Positions 43,788-53,196 are shown, numbered from the stretch's first letter. The stretch is DNA of 64,000 nt from Bryobacteraceae bacterium (GCA_029975915.1 JARKOC010000410.1:22823-86822); one strand, 5' to 3'. Notes: generated by a model not told the origin, from the letters alone. A program made the numbers and translations.

Positions 43788-45142
43788 ACAGCGGCGCGAA
43801 AATTTTCCAGCGTCCGGCTCATGACCAGAGCGGTCTTCTGGGAAGCCTTGGGAAGTTACCCGCCATGGAACTGGTCGCCGCCAGCCACAGCGCGAGAACG
43901 CTGGCCAGTCTCCTGGTGGTTCTCGGCCTCACCGCCGCGGCGGCTTTGATCCTGACGCCGTGGATGCAAAACGTTTCTGGCGAGGGACAGGTGAGCGCCC
44001 TCACGCCCATTGAAAGAACTCAGACAATTTCGGCGCCAGTGGATGGGCGGGTATCCAAGTGGCACGTGACCGAAGGATCGAGGGTGAAAGCGGGCGATCC
44101 CATCGCGGAGATCGCCGACAACGATCCCCTGGTTCTTGAACGCGTCGAAACTGAGTTGCGGATGGTGGAAGAGCGGCGACTGAATGCCCAGAACCGGGTC
44201 GTTTCGGTCCAGGACCGCCTGTCGCGTCTCGAAGAGGCTCGTACGAACGCAATCGCGGCGGCGCGGGCGAGGATACAGGTTGCCGCCGACCGCATTCGCC
44301 AGTCCGAACAATCGATCACGGCGGCCCAGGAGCGCGTGCGCTTTGCAAAGTTCAACATGGACCTCCGCCAAAAGGCATTTGAAAAGGGGCTGACCGCCTT
44401 GCGGGATGTCGAAGCCGCGCGCCAGGAACTGAACACCGCTGAAGCGATGTTGAGGCAGTCGGAAGCAGCCTTGAGCGCGTCACAGAACGAGAAGCGGGCC
44501 GCTGAGGACGATCTCAAGAGGATTGAGGCTGATACACAGGCCTCGGTCGAGAGTGAGCGCGCAAACCTGAACGCGGCCCGCGCTGAGGTCTCGAACATAA
44601 AAGCTGAGATCCAACGCACTGAGGTGAAAGTGGCTCGGCAGGGCACGCAGCGCGTGACCGCACCCCGGGACGGAACCATCCTGCGCCTACTGGCTCAGCC
44701 TGGCAGCGAGATGCTCAAAGCGGGGTCTCCCTTGGCGGCATTCGTTCCGGATGCCTACAAGCCAACGGTGGAACTTTGGCTGAACGGCATGGATATGCCT
44801 CTGGTGAAGCCGGGCGACCCAGTCAGGCTCCAGTTCAACGGTTGGCCGGCGATTCAGTTCGTGGGCTGGCCGTCGGTGGCCGTTGGAACCTTCGGCGGAC
44901 GGGTGCAGCTTGTGGACGCGACTGAAACCAAGCAGGGACAGTTCAGGATCCTCGTCGTCCCCGATGAAAAGGACGACCCATGGCCGTCGGCCAGCTACCT
45001 GCGCCAAGGGGTGCAGGCTCGCGGTTGGGTCTTGTTGAAAAATGTTCCGCTTTGGTGGGAACTGTGGCGGAGATTCAACGGCTTCCCGCCGGTGATCGCG
45101 GACGATGAGCCTGGAGCCAAGTCCGCCAAATCGAAGGACTGA
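43784..45142 (+). CDS. HlyD-family membrane fusion protein
   Basis: A 452-aa adaptor: one membrane segment (about 42-60), a lipoyl/biotinyl half (TQTISAPVDGRVSKWHVTEG), a long coiled coil (about 115-290, with heptads such as VETELRMVEERRLNAQNRV in parts), the second lipoyl half (VTAPRDGTILRLLAQPGSEM) and a beta-barrel end. It bridges the inner-membrane ABC protein and the outer-membrane channel. The ATG overlaps the stop of the ABC gene. The C-terminus (KNVPLWWELWRRFNGFPP) is a membrane-proximal aromatic segment rather than the usual short HlyD end. Confidence 0.92.
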   Translation: MNSGAKIFQRPAHDQSGLLGSLGKLPAMELVAASHSARTLASLLVVLGLTAAAALILTPWMQNVSGEGQVSALTPIERTQTISAPVDGRVSKWHVTEGSRVKAGDPIAEIADNDPLVLERVETELRMVEERRLNAQNRVVSVQDRLSRLEEARTNAIAAARARIQVAADRIRQSEQSITAAQERVRFAKFNMDLRQKAFEKGLTALRDVEAARQELNTAEAMLRQSEAALSASQNEKRAAEDDLKRIEADTQASVESERANLNAARAEVSNIKAEIQRTEVKVARQGTQRVTAPRDGTILRLLAQPGSEMLKAGSPLAAFVPDAYKPTVELWLNGMDMPLVKPGDPVRLQFNGWPAIQFVGWPSVAVGTFGGRVQLVDATETKQGQFRILVVPDEKDDPWPSASYLRQGVQARGWVLLKNVPLWWELWRRFNGFPPVIADDEPGAKSAKSKD

Positions 45143-45147
45143 CGGCC

Positions 45148-46590
45148 ATGCCGACAAAATCCAAAATCCTCACGGTTGTACTACTCGGCGCCATCGCGGC
45201 GGCCGGCCAGCCGCCCAGACTTCCTGATCCTGTGGCGCTCCCTGCGGGAGACTGGCTCACGCTGCAGCAGGTGCTTAACTCAGTCGAGACGCACTATCCG
45301 CCGCTGCTGGCTGCACTTCAGGACAAAGTGTTGGCATCGGCGGATCTGCTGGTCGCCGAGGGACGGTTCGATCTGGCCATGCGCGGCGGTTACGACGGCT
45401 CCTACTTCGGCGCATATCCGAACGACGTGTACCGAGCCAGCGTCGAAAAGCCGCTGGAGTTCAACGGCATGACGCTGAACGGCGGATACCAATTGGGCGA
45501 GGGGTCGTTTGCGGCATATGATGGCAAGCGGCAGACTGACTCAGCCGGTGAATTCCGTACCGGATTCCGGGCGCCTCTGTTGCGGGACCGGGCGATCGAC
45601 TCGCGCCGCGCAGATCTGTACAAAGCCTTGATCGGGCGGCGGATTGCAGACCTGGGCGTGGATCAGCAGCGATTGACCATCATCCAGATGGCAACGCGCC
45701 GCTACTACGATTGGGTGGCGGCTGGGCGGCGGCTGGAGGCGGCCGCGGCCGTCTTGAAAGTGGCCGAGGAGAGGGACCAGCAGTTGAGGGACGCCTCCGA
45801 GATCGGCCAGATTCCACGCATCGATGTTACCGACAACCAGCGGGCGATTCTGACCCGGCGGAACCAAGTGATCGAGGCCCGGCGTGCCCTGGAACTGGCA
45901 GCAATCGATCTCTCTCTCTACTACAGAGACGCGAATGGCCAGCCCAATCTGGTTTCGCCATCCTTGCTCCCGCCTGACTTCCCGGCGTTGAGGGACTTGA
46001 CCGAACAAAGACTAGCGGACGACGTCGATCTGGCGCTGAAGCGACGGCCCGAGGTCCGGAGGTTCACTGCACAGAAGGAGCAGGTGGAAATCGACAGGAA
46101 GCTGGCTCGAAACCAGTTGCTGCCGAACATCGACGTGGCCCTGAATTACTCGCGGAATGCGGGAGACCGCATCATCAAACGCGGTCCGGACGAGTTGCAG
46201 GCGTCGCTGATCTTTGACCTCCCCCTCGAAAGACGTCAGGCCAAAGGCCGCGATCTGGCCGCCGTGGCCCGCATCCGCCAGTTCGACGAGCGGGAGCGGT
46301 TCGCTAAGGACCAAATCACAGCGGAGGTCCAGGACGCCTACTCCGCCGTCCGGGCGGCATACAGCCGCGCCCAGGTTCTGCGTGAGGAACTGGAGGTTGC
46401 CCGCCAGTTGGAGGAAGCGGAGCGGGCGAGATTTCAATTAGGCGACGGGACGCTGTTTCTGGTGAACCTGCGCGAGCAGGCGACGTTCGACACAGCCATT
46501 CGCGAGCTGGCGGCCACCAACGATTACTTCCGCGCCTGGGCGTTGTACGAGTATGCGATTGCGGAAGCCTTGTCCTCCGCCAGGCCTTGA
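45148..46590 (+). CDS. TolC-family outer membrane efflux protein
   Basis: A 480-aa protein with a signal peptide (TKSKILTVVLLGAIAAAGQ), starting 5 bp after the HlyD gene. The OEP repeats are visible: LTLQQVLNSVETHYPPLLAAL, then helices with AADLLV, and the second half RLADDVDLALKRRPEVRRFTAQ with KEQVEIDRKLARNQLLPNID. SYFGAYP and NYSRNAGD are strand-like parts. It completes the tripartite export system. No separate toxin or RTX-type substrate gene lies adjacent. Confidence 0.92.
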   Translation: MPTKSKILTVVLLGAIAAAGQPPRLPDPVALPAGDWLTLQQVLNSVETHYPPLLAALQDKVLASADLLVAEGRFDLAMRGGYDGSYFGAYPNDVYRASVEKPLEFNGMTLNGGYQLGEGSFAAYDGKRQTDSAGEFRTGFRAPLLRDRAIDSRRADLYKALIGRRIADLGVDQQRLTIIQMATRRYYDWVAAGRRLEAAAAVLKVAEERDQQLRDASEIGQIPRIDVTDNQRAILTRRNQVIEARRALELAAIDLSLYYRDANGQPNLVSPSLLPPDFPALRDLTEQRLADDVDLALKRRPEVRRFTAQKEQVEIDRKLARNQLLPNIDVALNYSRNAGDRIIKRGPDELQASLIFDLPLERRQAKGRDLAAVARIRQFDERERFAKDQITAEVQDAYSAVRAAYSRAQVLREELEVARQLEEAERARFQLGDGTLFLVNLREQATFDTAIRELAATNDYFRAWALYEYAIAEALSSARP

Positions 46591-46605
46591 GTTCCGGCCA
46601 CGAGG

Positions 46606-47508
46606 CTACGCAGTGCGGCTTGCGCGCCGCGACTCTGCACGTTTGACCATCGCTACGCCGGCGAAGATGATAATCATTGCCATCAGTTCGCGTGAGCCGA
46701 AAGGCTCCCGGTAGACCATCCAGCCCAGAATCACCGCCACTACCGGGTTGATGTAGTTGTAGATCGACAGGACAGCCACGCTCAGGTGCTCCAGGGCATA
46801 CACATATGAGCTGTAGCCGACGATGGACCCGAAAATGATCAGATAAGCGGTTGCGCCAATCCCGCGCCCGGACAGGTGAATGGGACCGCCCACCAGCCAC
46901 GCAATGGGGATAAAGGCCAGGCCCGTAGCCAATTGCTGGATGGCGCCACTCACGATGGGGTGCGCTTCGGTTGCCTGGCGCCGCTGTAGCAGCGAGCCGA
47001 GAGACCAGCCGAAACAGCCGAATTGCAGCACCAGGAATCCCTTGACAAGATGGCTCCCCAGCCCGCCCTCGAACGCGCCGGGTCCGACAAGCAGGGCCGC
47101 GCCGGCCATGCCGACGGCGAGCCCCAGGATGGTCGGCAGGTGAAGGCGGGTCCGCGGCGGCAACATGGCATCCAGGCCCAGCATCCAGAACGGCCCGATG
47201 GTGATCATCAATGCGGCGAGTCCGCTGGGGATGAAAGTCTCCGCGGTGGCCAGGCACCCGTTCCCGATGCCCAGGATGACAATGCCGTTCAGCGACGTTT
47301 GCATCCACTCCTTCCTGGCTGGCATTTTGGCTCCGGCCAGCATCGCCCCGGCCAGCATCAATACTCCTGAGATGGTGTAGCGGACAGCAACCAGGGCCAT
47401 CGGCGGGAACGACTCAAGCGCCATGCGGATGCCAAGGTATGTCGTACCCCAGAAGATGCACACGGACACGAGTGCCGCATACGCCCAGAACTGAGGGTGG
47501 GATCTCAA
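46606..47508 (-). CDS. EamA/DMT-family transporter
   Basis: A 300-aa, ten-segment drug/metabolite transporter built of two EamA repeats: ALVSVCIFWGTTYLGIRMALESFPPM opens the first, GFLVLQFGCFGWSLGSLLQRR the second. Both GTTYLGIR and SVAVLSIYNYINPVVAVILGW are typical of RhaT/YdcZ-like exporters of amino acids or metabolites. The start is a TTG (47508); the first ATG is 28 codons inside and would cut TM1. Convergent with the TolC gene, divergent from the hydrolase. Confidence 0.9.
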   Translation of the reverse strand: MRSHPQFWAYAALVSVCIFWGTTYLGIRMALESFPPMALVAVRYTISGVLMLAGAMLAGAKMPARKEWMQTSLNGIVILGIGNGCLATAETFIPSGLAALMITIGPFWMLGLDAMLPPRTRLHLPTILGLAVGMAGAALLVGPGAFEGGLGSHLVKGFLVLQFGCFGWSLGSLLQRRQATEAHPIVSGAIQQLATGLAFIPIAWLVGGPIHLSGRGIGATAYLIIFGSIVGYSSYVYALEHLSVAVLSIYNYINPVVAVILGWMVYREPFGSRELMAMIIIFAGVAMVKRAESRRASRTA

Positions 47509-47595
47509 TCTTTCAGGGTATCATCCGATCTCACTCGAACCCCGGGATGGCCTGTTTGCTGTAGAATCGGCAGAATCCCACGGCGGATTGTCCAG

Positions 47596-48783
47596 ATGAC
47601 ACGTGTTGCACTCATGATTCTCTCTGCGGCGGTCTACGCAGTGGCCCAAGCCCCAGCCGATCCCGCGATGCGGTTGAACCAGCACCGCGTCACGAGCAAG
47701 GGCAGTCCGGCGAAGGAGCCGGGGGCGGAGTTGCATCAGATTCCGTCGCTGGTGGAGGGGGTGAAGTCGGCGGAGGATTGGCGGAGGCGGCGGCGGCCGG
47801 AGCTGGTAAAGTTCTGGACGGCTCTGTTGGGCAAGCTGGAGCCCTCGAGAACAGACCGCAAATGGTTCGGCGACATCCGCAAGGCGAGGGTGATGGAGAC
47901 ACAGGAACTCGACGGCTTCACCCGGATCCGGCTCGACCTGCCCATCGAAAAGGACTTCTACCAAAGCCACCTCCTCCTGCTGCCCAAAGGCCAGGGAACC
48001 GGGCCATTCCCCGCCGTGGTGGCCTGGACATCGACCACGCCGGACTTCATGCAACCGGAGCAGTGGTGGGGCGCGTGGCTGGCACGCAACGGCTATGTCG
48101 TTTTGACAAGCTGGTCTTTTATCCGCAACTACCGCGACGGGTCATCCTACCGGTCAAATACGGCGGGCGAGAAGCTCCGCGAGCGCTTCGGCCACTGGTT
48201 ACCGATGGCGAAAATGGTTCACGATGCCCGCCGGGAAGCCGAGTATCTTAAAAGCCTGAAGCAGGTGGACAGTAACCGCATCGGGTTCATCGGCTTCTCG
48301 CTTTCGGCGAAGGCCGCGGTCTACATTGCCGCATTCGCGCCCGAGTTCAAGGCCACCGTGGCGCTGGACCCGCATATCGCCGTCAACGGCGGCACCAACT
48401 GGTACGCCCCTTGGTACCTCGACTGGCTGCGTGAATACCCCTCGATTCCAACAACCAAACGAACCGTGTTAAGCATGCTCAACCCGGACGAGTCAAGGCC
48501 CGGTTTCGAACACGATCACCACGAATTGATGGCGCTTGCCGCGCCGCGGGCGTTTCTGCTGATAGGCGGGCGCGGCGACTGCGAGGATTGTGGAGGCGAT
48601 TCCGACGATTTGCAGTCCTGGGGATACTTCAACCGCGCTAAGGAGGTCTATTCGCTGCTCGGCATCCCTGAACGAATCAAATTCGTGCTGACAAAAGATG
48701 GCCACAAAGCCAACGGGCCGGAGATCGACGACGCCTGGCGAAGCTTCTTCGACCGGTGGCTCAAGCAATCGCAGCTGCCGTGA
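47596..48783 (+). CDS. Secreted alpha/beta hydrolase (esterase-like, 395 aa)
   Basis: The ATG at 47596 starts a signal peptide (TRVALMILSAAVYAVAQA); the in-frame upstream reading crosses the promoter region of the EamA gene. The fold marks are the strand AVVAWTSTTP, the nucleophile elbow IGFIGFSLSAKAAVYIAA (Ser in GFSLS), the region FLLIGGRGDCEDCGG, and DGHKANGP with the likely catalytic His. It resembles large acetyl xylan esterase-type or dienelactone-hydrolase-type proteins common in Acidobacteriota, probably acting on plant or microbial polysaccharides. The paired Cys in DCEDCGG are odd for the position. Confidence 0.82.
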   Translation: MTRVALMILSAAVYAVAQAPADPAMRLNQHRVTSKGSPAKEPGAELHQIPSLVEGVKSAEDWRRRRRPELVKFWTALLGKLEPSRTDRKWFGDIRKARVMETQELDGFTRIRLDLPIEKDFYQSHLLLLPKGQGTGPFPAVVAWTSTTPDFMQPEQWWGAWLARNGYVVLTSWSFIRNYRDGSSYRSNTAGEKLRERFGHWLPMAKMVHDARREAEYLKSLKQVDSNRIGFIGFSLSAKAAVYIAAFAPEFKATVALDPHIAVNGGTNWYAPWYLDWLREYPSIPTTKRTVLSMLNPDESRPGFEHDHHELMALAAPRAFLLIGGRGDCEDCGGDSDDLQSWGYFNRAKEVYSLLGIPERIKFVLTKDGHKANGPEIDDAWRSFFDRWLKQSQLP

Positions 48784-48848
48784 GGTGCGGCAACGAGTGG
48801 GGAAGTTGTCTCCGGCGGACGGCGGAATCCTGCTGCTAGAATGTTGGC

Positions 48849-49781
48849 TTGATCCTCACCCTCACGCTCAATCCGGCGATCGACCGCAATGTGACCGCCG
48901 ACAAGCTTGTCTTCGAGGACAGGGCCTATATTCTGGCGTCGCATGAATCGGCCGGCGGACGCGGCATCAACGCCAGCCACGTCCTTAGCTCGTTTGGCGC
49001 TCAAACGCTGGCGATTGCCGTCTGCGGGGGTAGGTCGGGCAAGCTCTTCGAGGAGTTCCTGTCGCGGCAGAGCTACCCGTCTGAACTGATCAGAATCAAG
49101 CACGAGATCCGGACCAACATCACCATCGCCGACCGCAACGGGCTGGCCATCAAACTGAATGAAATCGGACCGGAGTTATCACAGGCCGAAGTGGCCCGCG
49201 TCGAGAAGGCGATGTGCAGCAAACTCTCCGGCGCGTCGTGGCTGATGCTGTGTGGCAGCCTGCCCCCAGGCGTGCCAGCGGATTTCTACGCGCGGCTTGT
49301 CCGGTCCGCCAACTTGCGCGGAGTGCCCGTCCTTCTTGATGCGGACGGAGACCCGCTGCTGGCGGCGTTGGAGGAGAAACCAACCGTGGTTGCTCCAAAC
49401 CAGCCCGAGGCGGAGCGGTTGCTGGACCGCGCGCTGATCACGCGCGCGCATTTCACGGACGCCGCCCGGCGAATTCGCGAAATGGGGGCGGAATCGGTGA
49501 TCCTGTCGCTCGGCGCCAGGGGGGCAATGGGCGTTGCGAAATCCGGCGAGGTCTTCGAGGCGATCCCGCCAAGGATCGAGGCGCTTTGCCCGATCGGAGC
49601 TGGCGACGCTCTCGCGGCGGCATTCGTTTGGTCGCTCCACAGGGGCGAACCTTTTGCCGAAGCGTTACGCTGGGGCGTGGCAGCCGGATCGGCGTCTGCG
49701 CGGCTGCCGGGCGTCAGTTTCCCAACGCTGGAACAGGCGCAGGAGATCCACGCGCGCGTCGAGATCCGCGTGGCCAACTAG
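48849..49781 (+). CDS. PfkB-family hexose kinase (1-phosphofructokinase-like)
   Basis: A 310-aa ribokinase-fold enzyme. LTLTLNPAIDRNV at the start, SAGGRGINASHVLSSFG, WLMLCGSLPPGVP, VVAPNQPEAERLL and CPIGAGDALAAAFVWSL (with the catalytic Asp in GAGD near residue 258) mark the 1-phosphofructokinase/tagatose-6-phosphate kinase branch. The start is TTG (48849), because the only nearby ATG (48841) meets a stop after three codons. TAGAAT ends six bases upstream, so the message may be leaderless. No PTS genes are near, so the substrate might be another sugar phosphate. Confidence 0.9.
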   Translation: MILTLTLNPAIDRNVTADKLVFEDRAYILASHESAGGRGINASHVLSSFGAQTLAIAVCGGRSGKLFEEFLSRQSYPSELIRIKHEIRTNITIADRNGLAIKLNEIGPELSQAEVARVEKAMCSKLSGASWLMLCGSLPPGVPADFYARLVRSANLRGVPVLLDADGDPLLAALEEKPTVVAPNQPEAERLLDRALITRAHFTDAARRIREMGAESVILSLGARGAMGVAKSGEVFEAIPPRIEALCPIGAGDALAAAFVWSLHRGEPFAEALRWGVAAGSASARLPGVSFPTLEQAQEIHARVEIRVAN

Positions 49782-49963
49782 TGTGATTTGTGGCTGCGGG
49801 CAATGATCGTCAGCATCTTCAGATTGATGCGCGCGAATCGCCACATCTGCCAGGGGAGAAACGTGCGCAGGAAGACGGTCCCTCGAGTCGGCTTTGTAGC
49901 GAAAAAGGACTGTCTCATGTGCGCCTTCTGAACGGCGGTCAGATCGTTGTTCTGTTCGCTCAT
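49778..49963 (-). CDS. Small protein coupled to the Sqr-like gene (61 aa)
   Basis: The ATG (49963) lies 2 bp after the stop of the flavoprotein gene, the usual spacing for coupled translation. The sequence begins MSEQNNDLTAVQKAHMRQSFF and continues with a basic, aromatic stretch (RGTVFLRTFLPWQMWRFAR) and a His/Lys tail. An amphipathic membrane-binding helix is possible. I do not recognise a family. It converges on the PfkB gene with both stops in one CTAG. Confidence 0.65.
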   Translation of the reverse strand: MSEQNNDLTAVQKAHMRQSFFATKPTRGTVFLRTFLPWQMWRFARINLKMLTIIARSHKSH

Positions 49964-49965
49964 GT

Positions 49966-51420
49966 CTACTCCGGAATCATCGCCCAACCCGGCCGCATCC
50001 GGGCCTTGTACAAAAACATATGGTGTAGCAGGATCTTAATCCAATGTCCCGCCAGTCCGATCTCGCCGAAGGTGTAGTTGATGTCACGGCCGAAATCCGG
50101 GTACTTCTCATAGTCTGGAACGATTGGAAACACCGTGAGCGCGGCTGCCGTGCCGGTGAATGGATTCGCTCCCGCTGAAGCGACGCAGGCGGCGCCCATC
50201 TCGGCCATCGAAGCCGTCCGAGTCGGCGATTTGGCGCCTTTGAGCATGTCTGCGATGCTGCCCGCCACCGCCTTTCCGATCATCGCCGACGGCATCCCGG
50301 TCCTGGGCGGCGCGGGCGCGATCGCCTGCCCGGCGGCTGTCGCCCTTGGCCGTGAAATCGGGTGCGGAGGCGCGAACGCAATCCCGGCGGCAAACAGGTT
50401 CGGATACGCCGGACTCTGATACGTCCTGGGCCAGTCGCGCGCCCGCCACTCCTCGTACGGTTTCTTCGTATAGTCGGCGTCCACTTTCATGAATCCGCTC
50501 GGCGCGAAGACTTTCTCCGTGATGTCGCCGCCGTCCACGCCATAGGCCTTCAGACCAACCCCGGAAAACGGCGGAAGCAGCATCGCCATGTCAAACTTGA
50601 CTTCCCGCTCCTCGCCGTCTAGCGTCTCGATATGAGCCGCGCCTGGATCCACCTGTTTTACGTGCGCGCGCTTGATGTAATCGATGCCACGTTCGGCGAA
50701 CAGCGACTCGTGGAAAATCTTACTAGGCGTGATGTATCCGCCGCTGCGGATGTGCATCCCGTCCATGCCGAAGTCGCCCAACTCGTATTCATTGGTCAGA
50801 TAGATGACCTCGGCCTTGTCGCGCACGCCGCGCGCGCGAAGCTCGAATTCGAGGTTGACGACATATTCGAACGCCGCACCCTCGCACGTGCAGGTTCCGT
50901 GGCCGGTCCCCACAACGAAACGCTGGCGCTCGCCGCGCTTCATCCGCTCGACTCTTTCCAGAAATGCCGTTGAGGCCTGCTCGGCGTGGCCCGCCGTGCA
51001 CACCGAAAGCGAATTGCGCTCCGGGCCCAATCCTGGCGTTGCCTCGAAGTTCAGCTTGGGCCCCGTTGCGTTCAGCAGAAAATCGTAGCTGATCTTCTCC
51101 CGCTCACCGGCCTTGCCCTCGCCTGTGTACTCAATTTCGACATGTGGCTTCGCCAGCCCGGCGGCTCCGTCAGGGTACAGCGCAACGGCCTTGGCCTGGT
51201 GGAAAACAATGCCCGCGCGCCGGTAAACCGGAGCCAGCGGAAACACCACCTGGTCCCGCTTCAGCAGCCCGACGCCGACCCAGATGTTCGATGGAATCCA
51301 ATTGTACTCGGGCTTGGGCGAAACGACGGCGACTTCGTCCTTCTTGCCCAGCCATTTGCGCAGGAACGCCGCCGCGGTATGCCCGGCTACGCCCGCACCC
51401 AATACAACTACACGTGCCAT
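49966..51420 (-). CDS. Sulfide:quinone oxidoreductase-like FAD-dependent oxidoreductase
   Basis: The ATG at 51420 follows a GGGAGG and starts the FAD Rossmann motif (ARVVVLGAGVAGHTAAAFL); the upstream in-frame extension is rejected. The 484-aa protein has PEYNWIPSNIWVGVG, the Sqr-like substrate region, and FVVGTGHGTCTCEGAAFEYV with Cys where type I Sqr has its active Cys, plus SVCTAGHAEQAS. The end (GEIGLAGHWIKILLHHMFLYKARMRP in part) is an amphipathic helix of the kind that anchors Sqr to the membrane. It probably oxidises sulfide to polysulfide and reduces quinone. A different NDH-2-like role is possible. Confidence 0.85.
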   Translation of the reverse strand: MARVVVLGAGVAGHTAAAFLRKWLGKKDEVAVVSPKPEYNWIPSNIWVGVGLLKRDQVVFPLAPVYRRAGIVFHQAKAVALYPDGAAGLAKPHVEIEYTGEGKAGEREKISYDFLLNATGPKLNFEATPGLGPERNSLSVCTAGHAEQASTAFLERVERMKRGERQRFVVGTGHGTCTCEGAAFEYVVNLEFELRARGVRDKAEVIYLTNEYELGDFGMDGMHIRSGGYITPSKIFHESLFAERGIDYIKRAHVKQVDPGAAHIETLDGEEREVKFDMAMLLPPFSGVGLKAYGVDGGDITEKVFAPSGFMKVDADYTKKPYEEWRARDWPRTYQSPAYPNLFAAGIAFAPPHPISRPRATAAGQAIAPAPPRTGMPSAMIGKAVAGSIADMLKGAKSPTRTASMAEMGAACVASAGANPFTGTAAALTVFPIVPDYEKYPDFGRDINYTFGEIGLAGHWIKILLHHMFLYKARMRPGWAMIPE

Positions 51421-51552
51421 CGAATCACCGCCTCCCTTGCACTGCACAGTAAGATACAGCAGCCAGCCACTGGTGACAACCGGCGGTGCTCTTTTGATCT
51501 TGTGTTGCGTACCGGCAGCCATCGCGCCGGCATTAGGGCGCACCGGCTACGG

Positions 51553-51858
51553 ATCAACGGTTGTGCGCCAGCGCTGTTCAGGTTCGAAATCCGCAACATC
51601 CTTGTCGTGAGCGAACGCTGGGGAAGGATCACCGAGGCGGTGACCCGGAACTTCCTCAAGTCACTCGCTTCGCTTCCTATCCTGGTTGACGCCAGCCCGG
51701 ATGATGACCGTGTTCTGCGGCTGGCCCGCCGGCACAAGCTCTCCGTCCATGACGCGGCCTATCTGGAACTCGCCCAACGCAGGAAGGTTCCCCTGACTTC
51801 GCTCGACGCCGCGTTGGTCAAGGCCGCAAGAGCCGAGAGGATGGAGGTGCGCAACTGA
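51553..51858 (+). pseudogene. VapC-like PIN domain remnant
   Basis: About 101 codons read as the C-terminal two-thirds of a VapC toxin: CAPALFRFEIRNILVVSERWGRI (keeping the second acidic residue of PIN nucleases), LPILVDASP, LARRHKLSVHDAAYLELAQRR and PLTSLDAALVKAA. The first strand with the invariant Asp (LDAS) is missing and no start codon opens the frame until the last residues. Upstream sequence in the frame is unrelated. No VapB antitoxin is nearby. It lies between the Sqr-like gene and the HEAT-repeat gene. Confidence 0.7.
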
Positions 51859-51918
51859 GCTGGCAGTTCTTCAGGCAGACACGCGGATGAACGGATGGTC
51901 TGGCGGCGGGAGGGCGGG

Positions 51919-53196
51919 CTAGCGGACCGTGGGCAGTGGGGCGCGGTGATCCGGGCAGGCGTCCGTGCCGTAAATGCGGACAGCCGCTGCGTTGCGTTTC
52001 CACCATCGTTTCCATTTGGCCACCTGGAGCGGGACGCTGCCGCTGCCGTCGCACCATTGATAATGGGTCAGCGTCTGAAGCGCGCCGCAGACCGAGTTTC
52101 TCATTTCCTCGTCGCCGCCTTCGTACATCTGGATGAGCACGGGGACGGCCGAGGCGTCCCGAGTGATGCCAAGTGCCTTGGCGATGAGGTGCCGGCCCGC
52201 CGGCTCCATCTTGCGGTCCGCATCCGCAAGTGCCGCCACCGAGTCCGGGCCGCCGATCCGGCCCACTCCAACAGCCGCCATGAAGCGAATCCCCTCATCC
52301 TGCAGAGTGATCCTGTCGGACAGGAGGCCGGCCAGAAAACCAGACTCCTTCGGGGTTGCTATGCGGGCCAAGGCCTCCACGACCTCGCGGCGCATGGTCA
52401 GATCAGTGTTCTTGTCGTACAGAGCGATCATGTCAGCGCGTGACTCGTCGTTATTGATCCTGCCCAACCCTCTCACGATCAATGGGAAATCATACAGGTT
52501 GTTCGGGAACTCGAGGATGACCTCGCGTAAGAAGGATAGCCCCATCTCGGCTATAGACTCCCGCGCCATTCTCCGCACCTCCGAATCTGACGCCGTACGA
52601 GCCCATTCGACGTAGGGATCGAGTCTCTGTCGCAATCCGGCTTCTGAGCCTTCGCGGATCACCAGTCGCAAAGACTGAGTAAACAACCGCCCCTCGACCG
52701 GATCAGTCACCTTGTGCTTCGGCGTCGGAGGCTGAGTCTGGGGCGGAACCATCTCGGGGTACGGCCAGCGAACACCCACTTCCCCAGAGACCACCAAGGT
52801 GTACTCGCCTGGGTCGAGCCGGTAGTCTTTCAGGATGCGTTGGAGCATGATAGTCTGGCCGGGTTTCAACTTTGGCGTACTGGCACTCGATCCTACCACG
52901 CTCCCCCCAGATCCTCGCCCGAAGTAGCAGCCGCCGAGCCATGGGTTCTGTCGCACTTGCTGCCCCGGGATGACTAGCTCGATCTTGTCGGCCCACTTGG
53001 AGTGTGTGAGCGGATCAACCCCAATGTTGTTTACATTGAGAACCACCCGGACTGGCTCGCCCTTCAGGTAGTCCTCCCCGCTCAACTGGATGTCGACCCT
53101 AACTTGACCCTGGCCCAGAACCGCCAGCGCCATCACCAGACATACCAACCACAGAGGTGGCCCCAGAACAGAACCGGCGCCGTCGGAGGAAGTCAT
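51919..53196 (-). CDS. Secreted HEAT-repeat protein (425 aa)
   Basis: A signal/anchor (VLGPPLWLVCLVMALAVLG) leads to a beta-rich N-terminal half with VRVDIQLSGEDYLKGEPVRVVLNVNN, an Ig-like pattern, and a single-Cys stretch (GGCYFGRGSGG). From about residue 215 onward there are HEAT-type repeats: EVRRMARESIAEMG, PLIVRGLGRINNDES, MRREVVEALARIATP, EGIRFMAAVGVGRIGGPD, and GRHLIAKALGITRDASAVPVL. Function unknown; a protein-binding scaffold in the envelope is likely. It lies 38 bp upstream of cobA's stop on the same strand but has no functional link. Confidence 0.85.
   Translation of the reverse strand: MTSSDGAGSVLGPPLWLVCLVMALAVLGQGQVRVDIQLSGEDYLKGEPVRVVLNVNNIGVDPLTHSKWADKIELVIPGQQVRQNPWLGGCYFGRGSGGSVVGSSASTPKLKPGQTIMLQRILKDYRLDPGEYTLVVSGEVGVRWPYPEMVPPQTQPPTPKHKVTDPVEGRLFTQSLRLVIREGSEAGLRQRLDPYVEWARTASDSEVRRMARESIAEMGLSFLREVILEFPNNLYDFPLIVRGLGRINNDESRADMIALYDKNTDLTMRREVVEALARIATPKESGFLAGLLSDRITLQDEGIRFMAAVGVGRIGGPDSVAALADADRKMEPAGRHLIAKALGITRDASAVPVLIQMYEGGDEEMRNSVCGALQTLTHYQWCDGSGSVPLQVAKWKRWWKRNAAAVRIYGTDACPDHRAPLPTVR

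Noticed and set aside
50986..51552. N-terminal extension of the VapC-like frame
   Set aside because: Antisense to the Sqr-like gene and unrelated to PIN domains; the homologous part begins only at 51553.
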